64,000 nucleotides of DNA from Levilactobacillus zymae DSM 19395 (GTDB lineage Bacteria; Bacillota; Bacilli; Lactobacillales; Lactobacillaceae), in the NCBI RefSeq assembly GCF_001434115.1, contig NZ_AZDW01000032.1:81033-145032 (forward strand), read 5' to 3'. Under the pieces are notes generated by a model that saw only the letters and a program-made list of their open reading frames with translations, had not been told where the DNA came from and searched no databases. Position numbers and translations under genes: made by a program. Shown piece after piece: positions 25,183-33,696 of the stretch (the stretch's first letter is position 1; each line of letters starts with the position of its first letter).

Positions 25183-25225
25183 AAAATCGGCAATTATTCC
25201 TGACGCGGGAATAGTTGCCGATTTT
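25183..25225. terminator. bidirectional terminator
   Basis: AAAATCGGCAA / TTGCCGATTTT with an inner TATTCC / GGGAATA stem, between convergent genes. Confidence 0.85.
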
Positions 25226-25274
25226 GAATTTAGTCGGGTAAGCTGACCCGGAAGACTTGCTAACTTGACGGTTT

Positions 25275-26261
25275 TTAAATCAATAACCAGAGTCCGTTGA
25301 TGACCACCAACGTGACCAGAACGCCCCGGTGTAAACGGGGGTGGAGCATGAGGATGGCGAGAAATTCGCGGGCCCAGGCCATGGGCAGGTAGGCCCACCG
25401 CGTCGGGGCGGGCACCCCGGGACACCGGATCCCCAGGTGGTGCGCCAGAATCTGCGTCCGAAAGAGGTGGTAGCTACTGGTGATCAGGACCACCCGGCCG
25501 CCCTGTTGGGGTAATTTGACCCAGAGACGCTGGCTGTTGAACAGGTTGGTCAGGGTGTTGGTCGCCGCCGTTTCTTGAACGATTTTATCGGCGGGAAAGC
25601 CGTGAGTCTGCAGGTAGGCTGCCATGGCGGCCGCTTCGCTGACGGTCTCGTCCGGTCCCTGGCCGCCCGTGACCAGCAAGGTGACCGGAGACGACTGCCG
25701 TTTGGCGAGGGCCAAGGCGGTGTCGAGCCGCGCGCCCAGGATGCGGCCGACCTGATCCCCGTTGACCAGTCCGGCGCCCAAAACGACCAGCGTATCGGCG
25801 TGCCGGGCCCGGTGAAGGCTGGCCCGGCAATAGCCCACTAGGCTGGCGGCGTAGAGAACGCCCAGGTAGAGGCTAAAGACGGGAATAAACGTTAGCCAGG
25901 GCCACAGGGTATCGCTGAAATGGCCGGTCAAAACGGCCCAGGTCCAGCCGCCCCCCAGGATCATCCAGCTGCCGATACCGAGCCGTAAGCCCCAAGTGAG
26001 GCGTTCGCGTTTACGCAAGACGCGGTGTGGGACCAGGAGAATCAGAGCCAACGTGCCCAACCCGCTGACCGCAATCAGGGCCACGACCGCCCAACCAATG
26101 ATGGCCAAGCCGTGGGCCCAGGCGTGCTGGGAAAAACTAGCAATCAAGATAATTAGGCCGCCACTTAAACTGGTAATGACGGCGCTAAACAGGCCGTGGG
26201 GTTGCCAGAAGGTCATGAGGGCGGTCAAACACAGGAGAAAAAAGATTAAACTCAGTAGCAC
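25275..26261 (-). CDS. YdcF/DUF218 family membrane protein
   Basis: 328 residues. Five N-terminal hydrophobic segments (to about 150), then a DUF218 domain (VVLGAGLVNGDQVG, TGGQGPDETVSEA, ATNTLTNLFNS, SSYHLFR), ending in a further helix. The family includes ElyC/SanA-like proteins linked to envelope carbohydrate metabolism; its reaction is not established. GTG start eight bases after AAAGGAGG. Confidence 0.85.
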   Translation of the reverse strand: MLLSLIFFLLCLTALMTFWQPHGLFSAVITSLSGGLIILIASFSQHAWAHGLAIIGWAVVALIAVSGLGTLALILLVPHRVLRKRERLTWGLRLGIGSWMILGGGWTWAVLTGHFSDTLWPWLTFIPVFSLYLGVLYAASLVGYCRASLHRARHADTLVVLGAGLVNGDQVGRILGARLDTALALAKRQSSPVTLLVTGGQGPDETVSEAAAMAAYLQTHGFPADKIVQETAATNTLTNLFNSQRLWVKLPQQGGRVVLITSSYHLFRTQILAHHLGIRCPGVPAPTRWAYLPMAWAREFLAILMLHPRLHRGVLVTLVVINGLWLLI

Positions 26262-26342
26262 GGGGGAAGCCTCCTTTCGGAAAAAAGATTAAGTTTTGTT
26301 GTGGCCTGCGGCAAAGTCGTTTCCCCGGACGGTAAAGGTGGT

Positions 26343-26348
26343 TATAAT
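26343..26348 (+). promoter_or_regulatory. -10 box of the GH73 gene
   Basis: A perfect TATAAT 35 bases upstream of the GTG start. The -35 at normal spacing is poor. Confidence 0.5.
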
Positions 26349-26382
26349 AGGACCAATTATAACGGAAATTGGGGGGACGCGG

Positions 26383-27006
26383 GTGCCAAAACGACGTCGA
26401 AGAAGTCATCAGCGAAATAGCCATCCCGCCTTTGCGACCTGGATCTTTGTCATGGTCCTGCTGGTCGTAGGGGGTGGCTTACTGGTGCGCAGTAAATTAA
26501 AGACAGAAATTGAATCGGGATTTGTCACCCAAACCACGAGTAGTTCGTCGTCGAATGAGACCGCCGCTCAGCAGCAATTTATCAAGAAGATGGCGGCGCC
26601 GGCGGTCCGGGTCTACCAGCAAAATGGTCAGGTCCTGCCGAGTATCGTGATTGCGCAGGCCATCTTGGAGTCTAGCTGGGGGACCTCCCAACTGTTCTTG
26701 CAGGCCAACAACCCGTTTGGGGTCAAGGGGGCCTATCAGGGCAGTAGTAAGGAATTTTGGACCACCGAATACGTAAATAATAAGCGCGTGAAGGTCAAGG
26801 CCGCTTTTCGGAACTACCCGAACCTGACGGATGCCATTTTGGATCACGACGCGCTGTTAAAACAAAACTATTTTAAGGGAACCGTGACGGATTATCAAAC
26901 GGCCGCTAAGTTGTTACAAACCAACGGCTACGCGACGGATCCGGATTATGCCAAGAAGTTGACCAACGTCATCGCCACGTATAATTTGAACCAGTACGAC
27001 ACTTAA
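26383..27006 (+). CDS. membrane-anchored GH73 muramidase/glucosaminidase
   Basis: 207 residues. A basic N-terminus, one transmembrane segment (about 17-35), a Ser-rich linker (50-60) and a GH73 (Lyz-like) domain with the catalytic Glu96 in AILESSWGTS, then NPFGVKG and the YNLNQYD end. It cuts glycan strands outside the cell while staying anchored. The longer frame to 26296 has no ribosome site; the GTG at 26383 follows GGGGGG. Confidence 0.85.
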   Translation: MPKRRRRSHQRNSHPAFATWIFVMVLLVVGGGLLVRSKLKTEIESGFVTQTTSSSSSNETAAQQQFIKKMAAPAVRVYQQNGQVLPSIVIAQAILESSWGTSQLFLQANNPFGVKGAYQGSSKEFWTTEYVNNKRVKVKAAFRNYPNLTDAILDHDALLKQNYFKGTVTDYQTAAKLLQTNGYATDPDYAKKLTNVIATYNLNQYDT

Positions 27007-27009
27007 TTT

Positions 27010-27059
27010 AAAAAAAGGAGGCAGCCTTCGCTCAGATCAGCGAGGACTGTCTCCTTTTT
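27010..27059. terminator. bidirectional terminator
   Basis: AAAAAAGGAG and CTCCTTTTT form the outer stem, with CTTCGCT / AGCGAGG inside. Convergent genes on both sides. Confidence 0.82.
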
Positions 27060-27063
27060 AACG

Positions 27064-28386
27064 CTAATTTTCGTTATAGTTTTCGGCGAGACTGTATAAC
27101 GTCTGTGCCAAGGAATTAATTGATTTGGTAGGACTTTGGTTGGCGAAGAGAATCGCGCCGTACTTGTTTCCCTCGGTCCCGTACAATACGGTATCGTAAC
27201 CGGCACCGGTCAGGGAACCCCGGATGCGTTTCATGCCACCGCTATAGTGGTACATGCCGCCATCGTAGGTGTACTTCTGGTTGTTGGCCAGGTCGTTGTA
27301 CTGGCTCTTGGTCAGGACCTTACCGTTACGCAGGCCGCGTTGGAAGGTCGCGTAATCTTCCGGCGTGGAGTAATAGTTACCGGCGCCCAATAGCGACGAC
27401 ATCAGGTCTTGCGAGACGTTAGCGCTCTGGTAATCTTGACCGTTGGCGTAACGATAACCGCTAGCGGCGAGTTGCGAGGTCGGTAATTGGTCCCAAGCGT
27501 AGGTGTTTTGGAGACCTAATGGCTTGATGATTCGGCTTTGCACCAAGTCTTCATAACTCTGGCCGGTCACCTTCGAGGCGATGGCGGCAAGCAGGGCGTA
27601 GTTGGCGTTAGTGTAGTTAAAGCTGGACTTCCCGGTTGAATTCAATTGTTGCAAGGTGTAGTTGATTTGAGCCGCTTGCGTGGTGAGCAAAGACCCCGGC
27701 GTACTTTCGGCCATGTTGATTCCGGAACGGTGGTCGAGCAACTGTCGAATCGTGATGTTCTGGCTGTACTTGACGCTAGGATAGAATTTGCTCAGCTTAT
27801 CGGTCATCGACAGCTTGTTGCTACTGGTCAGCTGTTCGATGATGGCCCCCGTCATCACCTTCTGCAGTGACGCGATGGGGTAAAGGGTGTTGGCGGCATT
27901 GGCCGTCTGGCTAGACGCATCGGCGTACCCCACGCTGACGTGACTGGCGTTAGTCGAGTAATTGTTAAATAAAATGGCCCGGCCCTTAAAGTGGGCGTTG
28001 GTCAGCAAAGCCTGCGCGTTGCTGGTCCGGCTGAACTTCTGTAAGGCCCGCTGGTCGACCCAGCCGATGGTCTTGCCGTACCAGGAAAACTTGGCGAACG
28101 TAACGCCGTTAGATAACTTGGCCGTCTGGCTGACCCGCACGAACCGATGTTGCCAGTTCTTCCCGCTGGCGTCGCGCGTCGTGGCCGACCGGCGCGTCTT
28201 GTAGGGACCGTAATAATAAATCCCATCGTTACGCTTGGGTTGCCCCACGAACCGGGCGTTGTAGTCCGTGTTCTGGGTGTTCGTAATTGTCAAATAGCTA
28301 CTGGCGTGGGCCCCACCCACGGGCAGTAGGCCGCCCGCAAAGATTGCGGAAGCGGCGATTAACATGAGTTTTTTCACAATAACCAT
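27064..28386 (-). CDS. secreted serine hydrolase, beta-lactamase/PBP4* family, with SH3-like region
   Basis: 440 residues. Signal peptide to about AHA (28); an SH3/GW-like module (about 30-118, YYYGPYKTRRSATT and GKTIGWVDQRAL); then a class C beta-lactamase-type domain with SLQK (173-176) and YTN (258-260). The third motif is not a clear KTG/HTG (SLTGAGYD region). Likely a D,D-peptidase or esterase acting on the wall. ATG behind AAAGGGG. Upstream on the minus strand lie TGTTAC and TGTTAT half-sites 22 bp apart, weakly suggestive of WalR, and a TATACT -10. Confidence 0.85.
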   Translation of the reverse strand: MVIVKKLMLIAASAIFAGGLLPVGGAHASSYLTITNTQNTDYNARFVGQPKRNDGIYYYGPYKTRRSATTRDASGKNWQHRFVRVSQTAKLSNGVTFAKFSWYGKTIGWVDQRALQKFSRTSNAQALLTNAHFKGRAILFNNYSTNASHVSVGYADASSQTANAANTLYPIASLQKVMTGAIIEQLTSSNKLSMTDKLSKFYPSVKYSQNITIRQLLDHRSGINMAESTPGSLLTTQAAQINYTLQQLNSTGKSSFNYTNANYALLAAIASKVTGQSYEDLVQSRIIKPLGLQNTYAWDQLPTSQLAASGYRYANGQDYQSANVSQDLMSSLLGAGNYYSTPEDYATFQRGLRNGKVLTKSQYNDLANNQKYTYDGGMYHYSGGMKRIRGSLTGAGYDTVLYGTEGNKYGAILFANQSPTKSINSLAQTLYSLAENYNEN

Positions 28387-28572
28387 CCATTCCCCTTTGA
28401 TTGGTAGTATACGTTCATGGTAACGCGCTTTAGTTGCGAATTAATAACAAGACGATGGCGTTTCGGTAACATTTTCAACGTTTTAAATTATGAAGGACAC
28501 AGGTTACTTAACCAACGAGCGCGCGAGCGGTTAAAAAATTTGGCGGGTTAGTCGCCAGGGAGCCCGTCGGTA

Positions 28573-28581
28573 TGGTAAAAT
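28573..28581 (+). promoter_or_regulatory. extended -10 promoter of the TerC gene
   Basis: TGGTAAAAT. It overlaps the ATG at 28580, so that ATG cannot be the translated start if this promoter is used. Confidence 0.55.
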
Positions 28582-28612
28582 GGCCCCAACAAAAAAGGAG
28601 CTGAAGCATGCG

Positions 28613-29380
28613 GTGTTACATTTTTTAAGTCAGTTATACGGGCCATTTTTTGACCCGCAGAACTGGGCAACTGTGATTACAACGGGAAACGATTGGCTGA
28701 TTATTTTTTCATTAGTTCTGATCGAGTGTCTGTTGTCCGTCGATAACGCGGTGGTTTTGGCCGCCCAAACGCAATCGTTACCGACGCAGGAATTGCGCGA
28801 GAAATCGCTGTTTTACGGAATTTGGGGAGCCTATATTTTTCGGTTCATTATCATTGGGTTGGGGACCTATTTGATTCATTTCTGGGAGATCAAGGTCTTA
28901 GGGTCACTGTATCTGGCTTATCTGGTCTTTCAATTCTTTACCCGGACCCGTGTGAAACATACGCGTAAATTGGTCACAGACAAGAAACACCGGGTGTTTT
29001 CGCTGTTCTGGTCCGTCGTGATTCAGATCGAATTAATGGACATCGTGTTCTCCGTGGACTCGGTCCTGGCTTCGTTGGCCATTTCGAGCAACCCGGTCAT
29101 CGTCTTGATTGGGGGGATGATCGGAATCCTGGCCATGCGGGGGGTCGCCGAGATCATCATGAAGTTGATGCAACGGATTCCCGAACTGGAACCGATGGCC
29201 TACATTTTGATCGGCATCATCGCGGTGAAGCTGTTCCTGTCGATTCCGGCCATCGATATCGAGATTCCGGCCGTGGTGTTTGGCCTGATCGTGGTGGGAG
29301 CCATCATTGTGACGCTCTTGATTCACGTGATTCGGCAACGGCGGAGGGCTCAGAAACCTTCCGAACCTAAAAAAGATTAA
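28613..29380 (+). CDS. TerC-family integral membrane protein
   Basis: 255 residues with seven transmembrane helices and the two TerC acidic motifs, LIECLLSVDNAVVLA and IELMDIVFSVDSVLA. The family is implicated in metal (Mn) export or membrane-protein metalation. An in-frame ATG at 28580 lies inside the promoter -10; the GTG at 28613, after AAGGAG, fits the usual N-terminus (FLSQLYGPFF) better. The 12-base spacing is long, so the start is uncertain by a few codons. Confidence 0.87.
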   Translation: MLHFLSQLYGPFFDPQNWATVITTGNDWLIIFSLVLIECLLSVDNAVVLAAQTQSLPTQELREKSLFYGIWGAYIFRFIIIGLGTYLIHFWEIKVLGSLYLAYLVFQFFTRTRVKHTRKLVTDKKHRVFSLFWSVVIQIELMDIVFSVDSVLASLAISSNPVIVLIGGMIGILAMRGVAEIIMKLMQRIPELEPMAYILIGIIAVKLFLSIPAIDIEIPAVVFGLIVVGAIIVTLLIHVIRQRRRAQKPSEPKKD

Positions 29381-29385
29381 TCCCT

Positions 29386-29420
29386 AAGGGTGTGTCGTGC
29401 TTCGCGCGGGGCACCCTTTT
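29386..29420 (+). terminator. Rho-independent terminator
   Basis: AAGGGTG / GCACCCTT stem with a GC-rich interior and TTTT. Confidence 0.7.
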
Positions 29421-29493
29421 GTGCGGGGGCGTCACGGTGGTCGGGCGCAATGACCCAGCGACTCGCGTTACTGACCCTCTAATGGAAGTTTCG

Positions 29494-29502
29494 TGGTACG
29501 AT
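29494..29502 (+). promoter_or_regulatory. extended -10 promoter
   Basis: TGGTACGAT, 31 bases upstream of the oxidoreductase ATG. Confidence 0.45.
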
Positions 29503-29533
29503 AGGGCTAATCACAACCAAGGGGGTTAGTGAC

Positions 29534-30400
29534 ATGCAAATTGGTTTTATCGGTACCGGCGTGATGGGTACCGGCATCATTCAGAATCTGTTGAAGGCGG
29601 GGCACCAGGTCGTGGTTTACAATCGAACCAAGGCTCACGCGCAGACCGTCCTTACGGCGGGGGCGACCTGGGCGGACTCACCGCAGGCCGTGGCGGCTCA
29701 GTCCACGGTGATCATTACCATGGTTGGGTTTCCACAGGATGTGCAGGACGTCTATTCCCGCACGGACGGCATCTTTGCTGGCGCCCGGCCGGGCAGTACG
29801 GTGATCGACATGACCACCAGTACACCGGCGTTAGCCGTGGAGTTGACTAAGACGGCCCATGAATTGAAGTTAAAGGCCCTCGATGCCCCAGTTTCCGGGG
29901 GTGACGTGGGGGCGAAAAACGCCACGCTGACCGTCATGGTCGGGGGTGATCAGGAGGCCTACCAGGCCATGAAGCCGCTCTTTGACCAGATTGGTCAACG
30001 CGTGAATTACTTCGGGACCGCCGGAAAGGGCCAACACACCAAGATGGCTAACCAAATTATGATTGCGGGGACCATGACCGGCCTGACTGAGATGTTGGTT
30101 TACGCGAAGGCGGCCGGTCTGGACCTACCCCAGGTCTTAGCCACGTTAAGTAGTGGTGGGGCCGATAACTGGAGCATGGAAAACTACGTCCCACGCATCT
30201 TAAAGAACGATTACACGCCAGGCTTCTTTGCCAAGCATTTTCTCAAGGATTTGCGGATTGCCTTACGGGAAGCTGACCGGATGCACTTAGACCTACCGGC
30301 GACCCAGCAGGCCAAACAGCTCTACGAGACCATGGTCGACGACTGCGGTCTGGGCGATGACGGGACGCAGGGCTTGATTAAGATTTATGAAGACAAGTAA
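29534..30400 (+). CDS. NAD(P)-dependent beta-hydroxyacid dehydrogenase (3-hydroxyisobutyrate dehydrogenase family)
   Basis: 288 residues. Rossmann motif GFIGTGVMGTGI (4-15), substrate signature DAPVSGGDVGAKNATLT, and the catalytic lysine in GQHTKMANQ. This is the HIBADH/GarR/tartronate-semialdehyde reductase family. The true substrate cannot be read from sequence. ATG start, no close operon partner. Confidence 0.9.
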   Translation: MQIGFIGTGVMGTGIIQNLLKAGHQVVVYNRTKAHAQTVLTAGATWADSPQAVAAQSTVIITMVGFPQDVQDVYSRTDGIFAGARPGSTVIDMTTSTPALAVELTKTAHELKLKALDAPVSGGDVGAKNATLTVMVGGDQEAYQAMKPLFDQIGQRVNYFGTAGKGQHTKMANQIMIAGTMTGLTEMLVYAKAAGLDLPQVLATLSSGGADNWSMENYVPRILKNDYTPGFFAKHFLKDLRIALREADRMHLDLPATQQAKQLYETMVDDCGLGDDGTQGLIKIYEDK

Positions 30401-30450
30401 CGGGTAACTTAACTAATCTGTCTAAAAAGACTAATTTGAAGTATTCAGCG

Positions 30451-30605
30451 CTTCCAGGCCAGTCAGAAACGGGCTGGAACGGAGTGGGTACGGCTTCAAG
30501 CCCGAAAATCAGGTCTTGAAGACCGACCTTTGTCTAGGCCGGCAAAGCACACCGGCCAACACAAATTTCACTCCTGAGCCCATTTCTGACTGGCCCTCCA
30601 GCTCA
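30451..30605. ncRNA. highly structured intergenic element, candidate ncRNA or structured repeat
   Basis: Nested pairing read by hand. P1: GGCCAGTCAGAAACGGGCT (30457-30475) with 30577-30595, 19 bp with one G-U. P2: GGAGTG (30481-30486) with CACTCC (30569-30574). Inside are two hairpins: CGGCTTCAAGCC with GGTCTTGAAGACCG (30491-30523), and TTTGT-GGCCGG with CCGGCC-ACAAA (30529-30565). The fold is a closed three-way junction of about 140 nt. No coding frame, no promoter I can defend, and orientation unknown. The surrounding 30401-30700 holds nothing else recognisable. Confidence 0.55.
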
Positions 30606-30700
30606 CATAAGTTATAACAATAATTAAACTGGGTTCTTTTCGGCAAGGGTAATGGGTGATCAGTTAAATCAGTGATTGAGTTTTAAGACAGGCCCTAGCT

Positions 30701-30743
30701 AAATAAAGGGACGCCCCGAATTTCGTGGGGCGTCCCTTTATTT
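30701..30743. terminator. bidirectional terminator of the ABC operon
   Basis: Perfect 17-bp stem AAATAAAGGGACGCCCC with its complement around a 9-nt loop. Confidence 0.92.
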
Positions 30744-30761
30744 GTAGATGATGCGTCATTC

Positions 30762-31532
30762 CTATTCGATTTCCGCAAAGAAACTGTAGAGTTTCTCGGT
30801 GGTCAGCGCGGCCTTTTCGGCTCCCGCCACGTCAAAGGTGATTTGGCCGTGGTGGAGGACAATCAGCCGGTTGCCGTAAGTCAGGGCATCTTCGAGGTGG
30901 TGGGTGATCATCAGACAGGTCAGGTTTTGGTCCTGTACCCGTTCGTTGGTCAGGTGCATTAGGTCCTGACTAGTTTGCGGGTCCAACGCGGCGGTGTGTT
31001 CGTCTAGTAACAACAGTTCCGGCCGCTTTAAGGTCGCCATCAAAAAGCTCAGGGCCTGACGTTGGCCCCCGGACAGGTTCCCCGTAGCGGTGGTTAGGCG
31101 TTGGTCCAAGCCGTTGTGCATGGTGGCCGTGATCTCCTTAAAGTGGGCCAGTTGTTTGTTGAGCCGTCGCGGCATGAGGCCGCGGCGTTGCCCGCGCCGT
31201 TCGGCCAGCAAGAGGTTCTCGGCCACGGTCATCCGTGGGGCGGTCCCCAACTTGGGGTCCTGGAAGACCCGGCTGAGAAAACGGGTCCGTTTTTCTACGG
31301 AATCGTGGGCGATGTCGCGGCCGTTCAGCAGGATCTGACCGCTATCGATCGTTAGGTCGCCCCCGATGGCGTTGAACAGGGTAGATTTCCCGGCCCCGTT
31401 CGAGCCCAATACCGTGATGAAGTCGCCGGCGTTGATGGTCAGGTTGAGGTGGTCTAAGATTTTGATTTCTTCGGGCGTGTGGCGGTTGACCTTGAGCACC
31501 ACGTCCTTGAGTTGTAATAATGGTTTAGTCAT
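30762..31532 (-). CDS. ABC transporter ATPase, TrpZ-like
   Basis: 256 residues. Walker A GSNGAGKST, Q-loop VFQDPKLG, signature LSGGQRQALS, Walker B LLLLDEHTAALDP and H-loop TCLMITHH. The DEH variant of Walker B is characteristic of this COG1101 group. It energises the membrane subunit at 31525, which it overlaps by 8 bases. The set resembles TrpXYZ of streptococci and lactobacilli, proposed tryptophan importers; the upstream leader with a Trp codon supports this. Confidence 0.88.
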   Translation of the reverse strand: MTKPLLQLKDVVLKVNRHTPEEIKILDHLNLTINAGDFITVLGSNGAGKSTLFNAIGGDLTIDSGQILLNGRDIAHDSVEKRTRFLSRVFQDPKLGTAPRMTVAENLLLAERRGQRRGLMPRRLNKQLAHFKEITATMHNGLDQRLTTATGNLSGGQRQALSFLMATLKRPELLLLDEHTAALDPQTSQDLMHLTNERVQDQNLTCLMITHHLEDALTYGNRLIVLHHGQITFDVAGAEKAALTTEKLYSFFAEIE

Positions 31533-32424
31533 TAGTATCTAACCCCCGTTTCAAGATGTGCTTGAAGTTGAAGGCCTGCTTGAAGACCGGCAGCATCATG
31601 CACAGCGCCAGGACGATGGCGGATAACAGGTTCAAGTCGTTGGCGTTGAACCCGAGCTTCAGCACGATCAGTAGGACGAACCGGTAGAGGATACTCCCCA
31701 AGGTCACGGCGACTAACCGTTGATTGAGGGTCAGGTCCCCAAACGCGACTTCCCCGATGATGATGGAGGCCAGGGCGATGACGATGATCCCAATCCCCAT
31801 GTTGACGTCGGCGTAGCCGTTGTTTTGGGCAACCAGGGCACCGCCGAAGGCAATCAGCCCGTTGGAGACCATCAGTCCCATGATCTTCATGTTGTCGGTG
31901 TTGATACCCAAAGAACGGGCCATGGTCTGGTTATCCCCGGTCGCGATGAACCCTTGGCCCAGCTGGGTTTGAAGGAAGTAGATCACGATGCCCGTGACCA
32001 CGACCATCACCAGCGTGCCCAGAAAGACGCTGTCGAAGTATTGCGGTAGGCCTTCCAGAAAGTGGTTCTTAAAGAGCGTGGCTTTCCCTAACAGGGAGAC
32101 GTTGGCCCGGCCCATGATCCGCAGGTTAACGGAGTAGCAGGCGGTCATGACTAAGATCCCGGCTAACAGGATGGGAATGTGGCCCTTGGTGTAGAGTAGT
32201 CCGGTGATCAAGCCGGCCAGGCTCCCCACGATAAAGGCTAATAACGTCGCAACGATCGGCGACATGCCGTTACTAATGGCGGCGACACAGGTGGCCGCGC
32301 CTAACGGGAAGGTGCCTTCGACCGTCATGTCGGCAAAATCGAGAATTCTAAAGGTGAGGAACAAGCCCACCCCGAGGACGGCCCACAGCAGGCCTTGTCC
32401 GATTGCAGATACCATTAAACTCAT
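31525..32424 (-). CDS. ABC transporter permease, TrpY-like
   Basis: 299 residues, about eight transmembrane helices, COG4120 branched-chain-permease-like family. The EAA-like cytoplasmic loop is near GDNQTMARSLGIN. It overlaps the binding-protein gene by four bases (ATGA) and the ATPase by eight, a tightly coupled operon. Confidence 0.88.
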   Translation of the reverse strand: MSLMVSAIGQGLLWAVLGVGLFLTFRILDFADMTVEGTFPLGAATCVAAISNGMSPIVATLLAFIVGSLAGLITGLLYTKGHIPILLAGILVMTACYSVNLRIMGRANVSLLGKATLFKNHFLEGLPQYFDSVFLGTLVMVVVTGIVIYFLQTQLGQGFIATGDNQTMARSLGINTDNMKIMGLMVSNGLIAFGGALVAQNNGYADVNMGIGIIVIALASIIIGEVAFGDLTLNQRLVAVTLGSILYRFVLLIVLKLGFNANDLNLLSAIVLALCMMLPVFKQAFNFKHILKRGLDTND

Positions 32425-33416
32425 TTAAAGACCTCCCCGTGTTGTTGGGCTTCCTTGACGACGTCACTGGGGAGCGTGATCCCCAGTTTCTTAGCGGCGG
32501 CTAAATTGATGGTCATTTCCCCGCGGCGTTCAAAGTGAATCGGCGTGGTGGCCGGGTTCTTGCCCCGCAGGATGGCGGCGGTCATCTTTCCGGTTTCTAC
32601 CCCCAGCTTGTACTGGTTGATACTAAGCGTGGCGAGCCCCCCGGCCTTGACCATGGTGTCGACGGCAGGGAACACGGGCACTTTCTTGGCGTTAGCCGTG
32701 GCGACCAACGTTTGCATGGCACTGGCCACGGTGTTGTCGGTCGGCACGTAGACCGCGTCGACTTGGGAGACCATCTGCTGGGCGACCTGGTTCAGGTCGT
32801 TGGTGTTGGCGATGGAGTAGGCCTTCAGCTTGACGTTGGCCTGCTTACAAATGGCCGCGAATTGGTGGTACTGGGCCGTGGCCGAATCGTCGGATGAGGT
32901 GTAGATGATGCCCAGCGTCTTCATATTCGGCATGATCTTTTGGATCAATTTCAATTGGGCCTTCAGAGGCGCTTGATCGGAGACCCCGGTGACGTTGGTG
33001 CCCGGCCGGGTGTTACTCTTGACCAGGTCGGCACCCTTGGGGTCGGTGATGGCCCCTAAGACCACCGGCGTGGTGCTCGAGGCGTTGGCTAACGCTTGGG
33101 CGGCCGGCGTGGCAATCCCAATCATGACGTTTGCGTGTTCGTTGACGAACCGCGCGCTCATGGTCTTTAGGTTGCTCTGATCGTTTTGCGCGTTTTGAAA
33201 ATCAATCTTGATGTTCTTGTTGACGTGGTAGCCTTCCTCGGCTAACCCGTGAATGATGCCCTTGTGAATGGCATCGAGTGCCGGGTGGGAGAGGAGCTGT
33301 AAGATCCCCACGGTCGGCGTGCCCGTCTTTTGGGCGTTTTGCTGGCGGTTTTCCTTAACGAAGGCAAATCCCAGGAAAATCAATATAATGGCAATTAATC
33401 CGTATAACCGTTTCAT
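32421..33416 (-). CDS. ABC transporter substrate-binding protein, TrpX-like
   Basis: 331 residues, COG2984 (ABC_sub_bind) family with two Rossmann-like lobes (VGILQLLSHPALD start, GVSDQAPLKAQLKLI middle). The N-terminus has a membrane segment (6-20) without a lipobox cysteine, so it stays tethered by an uncleaved anchor. The ATG at 33416 is nine bases after GAGG; an in-frame TTG at 33425 is too close to it. The gene is preceded by a terminator and leader peptide (see below). Tryptophan as substrate is inferred from family and leader. Confidence 0.87.
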   Translation of the reverse strand: MKRLYGLIAIILIFLGFAFVKENRQQNAQKTGTPTVGILQLLSHPALDAIHKGIIHGLAEEGYHVNKNIKIDFQNAQNDQSNLKTMSARFVNEHANVMIGIATPAAQALANASSTTPVVLGAITDPKGADLVKSNTRPGTNVTGVSDQAPLKAQLKLIQKIMPNMKTLGIIYTSSDDSATAQYHQFAAICKQANVKLKAYSIANTNDLNQVAQQMVSQVDAVYVPTDNTVASAMQTLVATANAKKVPVFPAVDTMVKAGGLATLSINQYKLGVETGKMTAAILRGKNPATTPIHFERRGEMTINLAAAKKLGITLPSDVVKEAQQHGEVFK

Positions 33417-33457
33417 CCTTCTCAACCTCGCTTTATGAAAGTTGGCTTTTTCCGACT

Positions 33458-33488
33458 AAAAAAGGGCACCCAGCCGCAGCGGGTACCC
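33458..33488 (-). terminator. attenuator terminator of the TrpXYZ-like operon
   Basis: Minus strand GGGTACCCGC / GGCTGGGTGCCC with a short loop, followed by six Ts, ending 42 bases before the first gene. The 5' arm (33479-33488) overlaps CCGCTG (33477-33482), which can instead pair with CAGCGG (33503-33508) to form an antiterminator. Confidence 0.82.
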
Positions 33489-33613
33489 CAAAAACTAGTG
33501 GGCCGCTGGCGGATAACTCATCCGTGCAGACCCTTTCCATCAGAAAGTTAGCCGGCGCAGATGCGAAGAGCACTCTGTGAGCTCAAGTCGCATCTACAGT
33601 GATGACGACTTGA
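33489..33613 (-). promoter_or_regulatory. leader region with mutually exclusive hairpins
   Basis: Directly after the leader-peptide stop, TCAAGTCG (33606-33613) can pair with CGACTTGA (33583-33590). Three bases of the latter are shared with AGATGCGA (33588-33595), which pairs perfectly with TCGCATCT (33559-33566). The two hairpins exclude each other. Further on, CTTTC-TGAT-GGAAAG and GGAT-GAGTT-ATCC hairpins precede the antiterminator strand. Confidence 0.65.
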
Positions 33614-33661
33614 TTACCGGCTTTGCCAACGTCCATTTAAGTTCTGAGTAGACATTTGCAT
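33614..33661 (-). CDS. 15-residue leader peptide with one Trp codon
   Basis: Translates as MQMSTQNLNGRWQSR and stops at TAA. A strong AAGGA lies seven bases before the ATG and a promoter 36 bases upstream. The stop codon abuts the first pairing strand of the leader RNA. The position, length and Trp codon (12th) fit a ribosome-mediated attenuator sensing charged tRNA-Trp or translation state. Confidence 0.6.
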   Translation of the reverse strand: MQMSTQNLNGRWQSR

Positions 33662-33696
33662 GTAACTTTCCTTCTTTCCGTATTCTGAATAAATTT

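Noticed and set aside
28580-28612. ATG at 28580 as the TerC start
   Set aside because: It lies within the TGGTAAAAT -10 box and upstream of the ribosome site.
33458-33600. T-box riboswitch for the TrpXYZ-like operon
   Set aside because: The GGTACC near the terminator is suggestive, but the conserved AGGGTGGNACCGCG element and stem I landmarks are not seen, and the bulge bases do not match the tRNA-Trp end. Not fully excluded.
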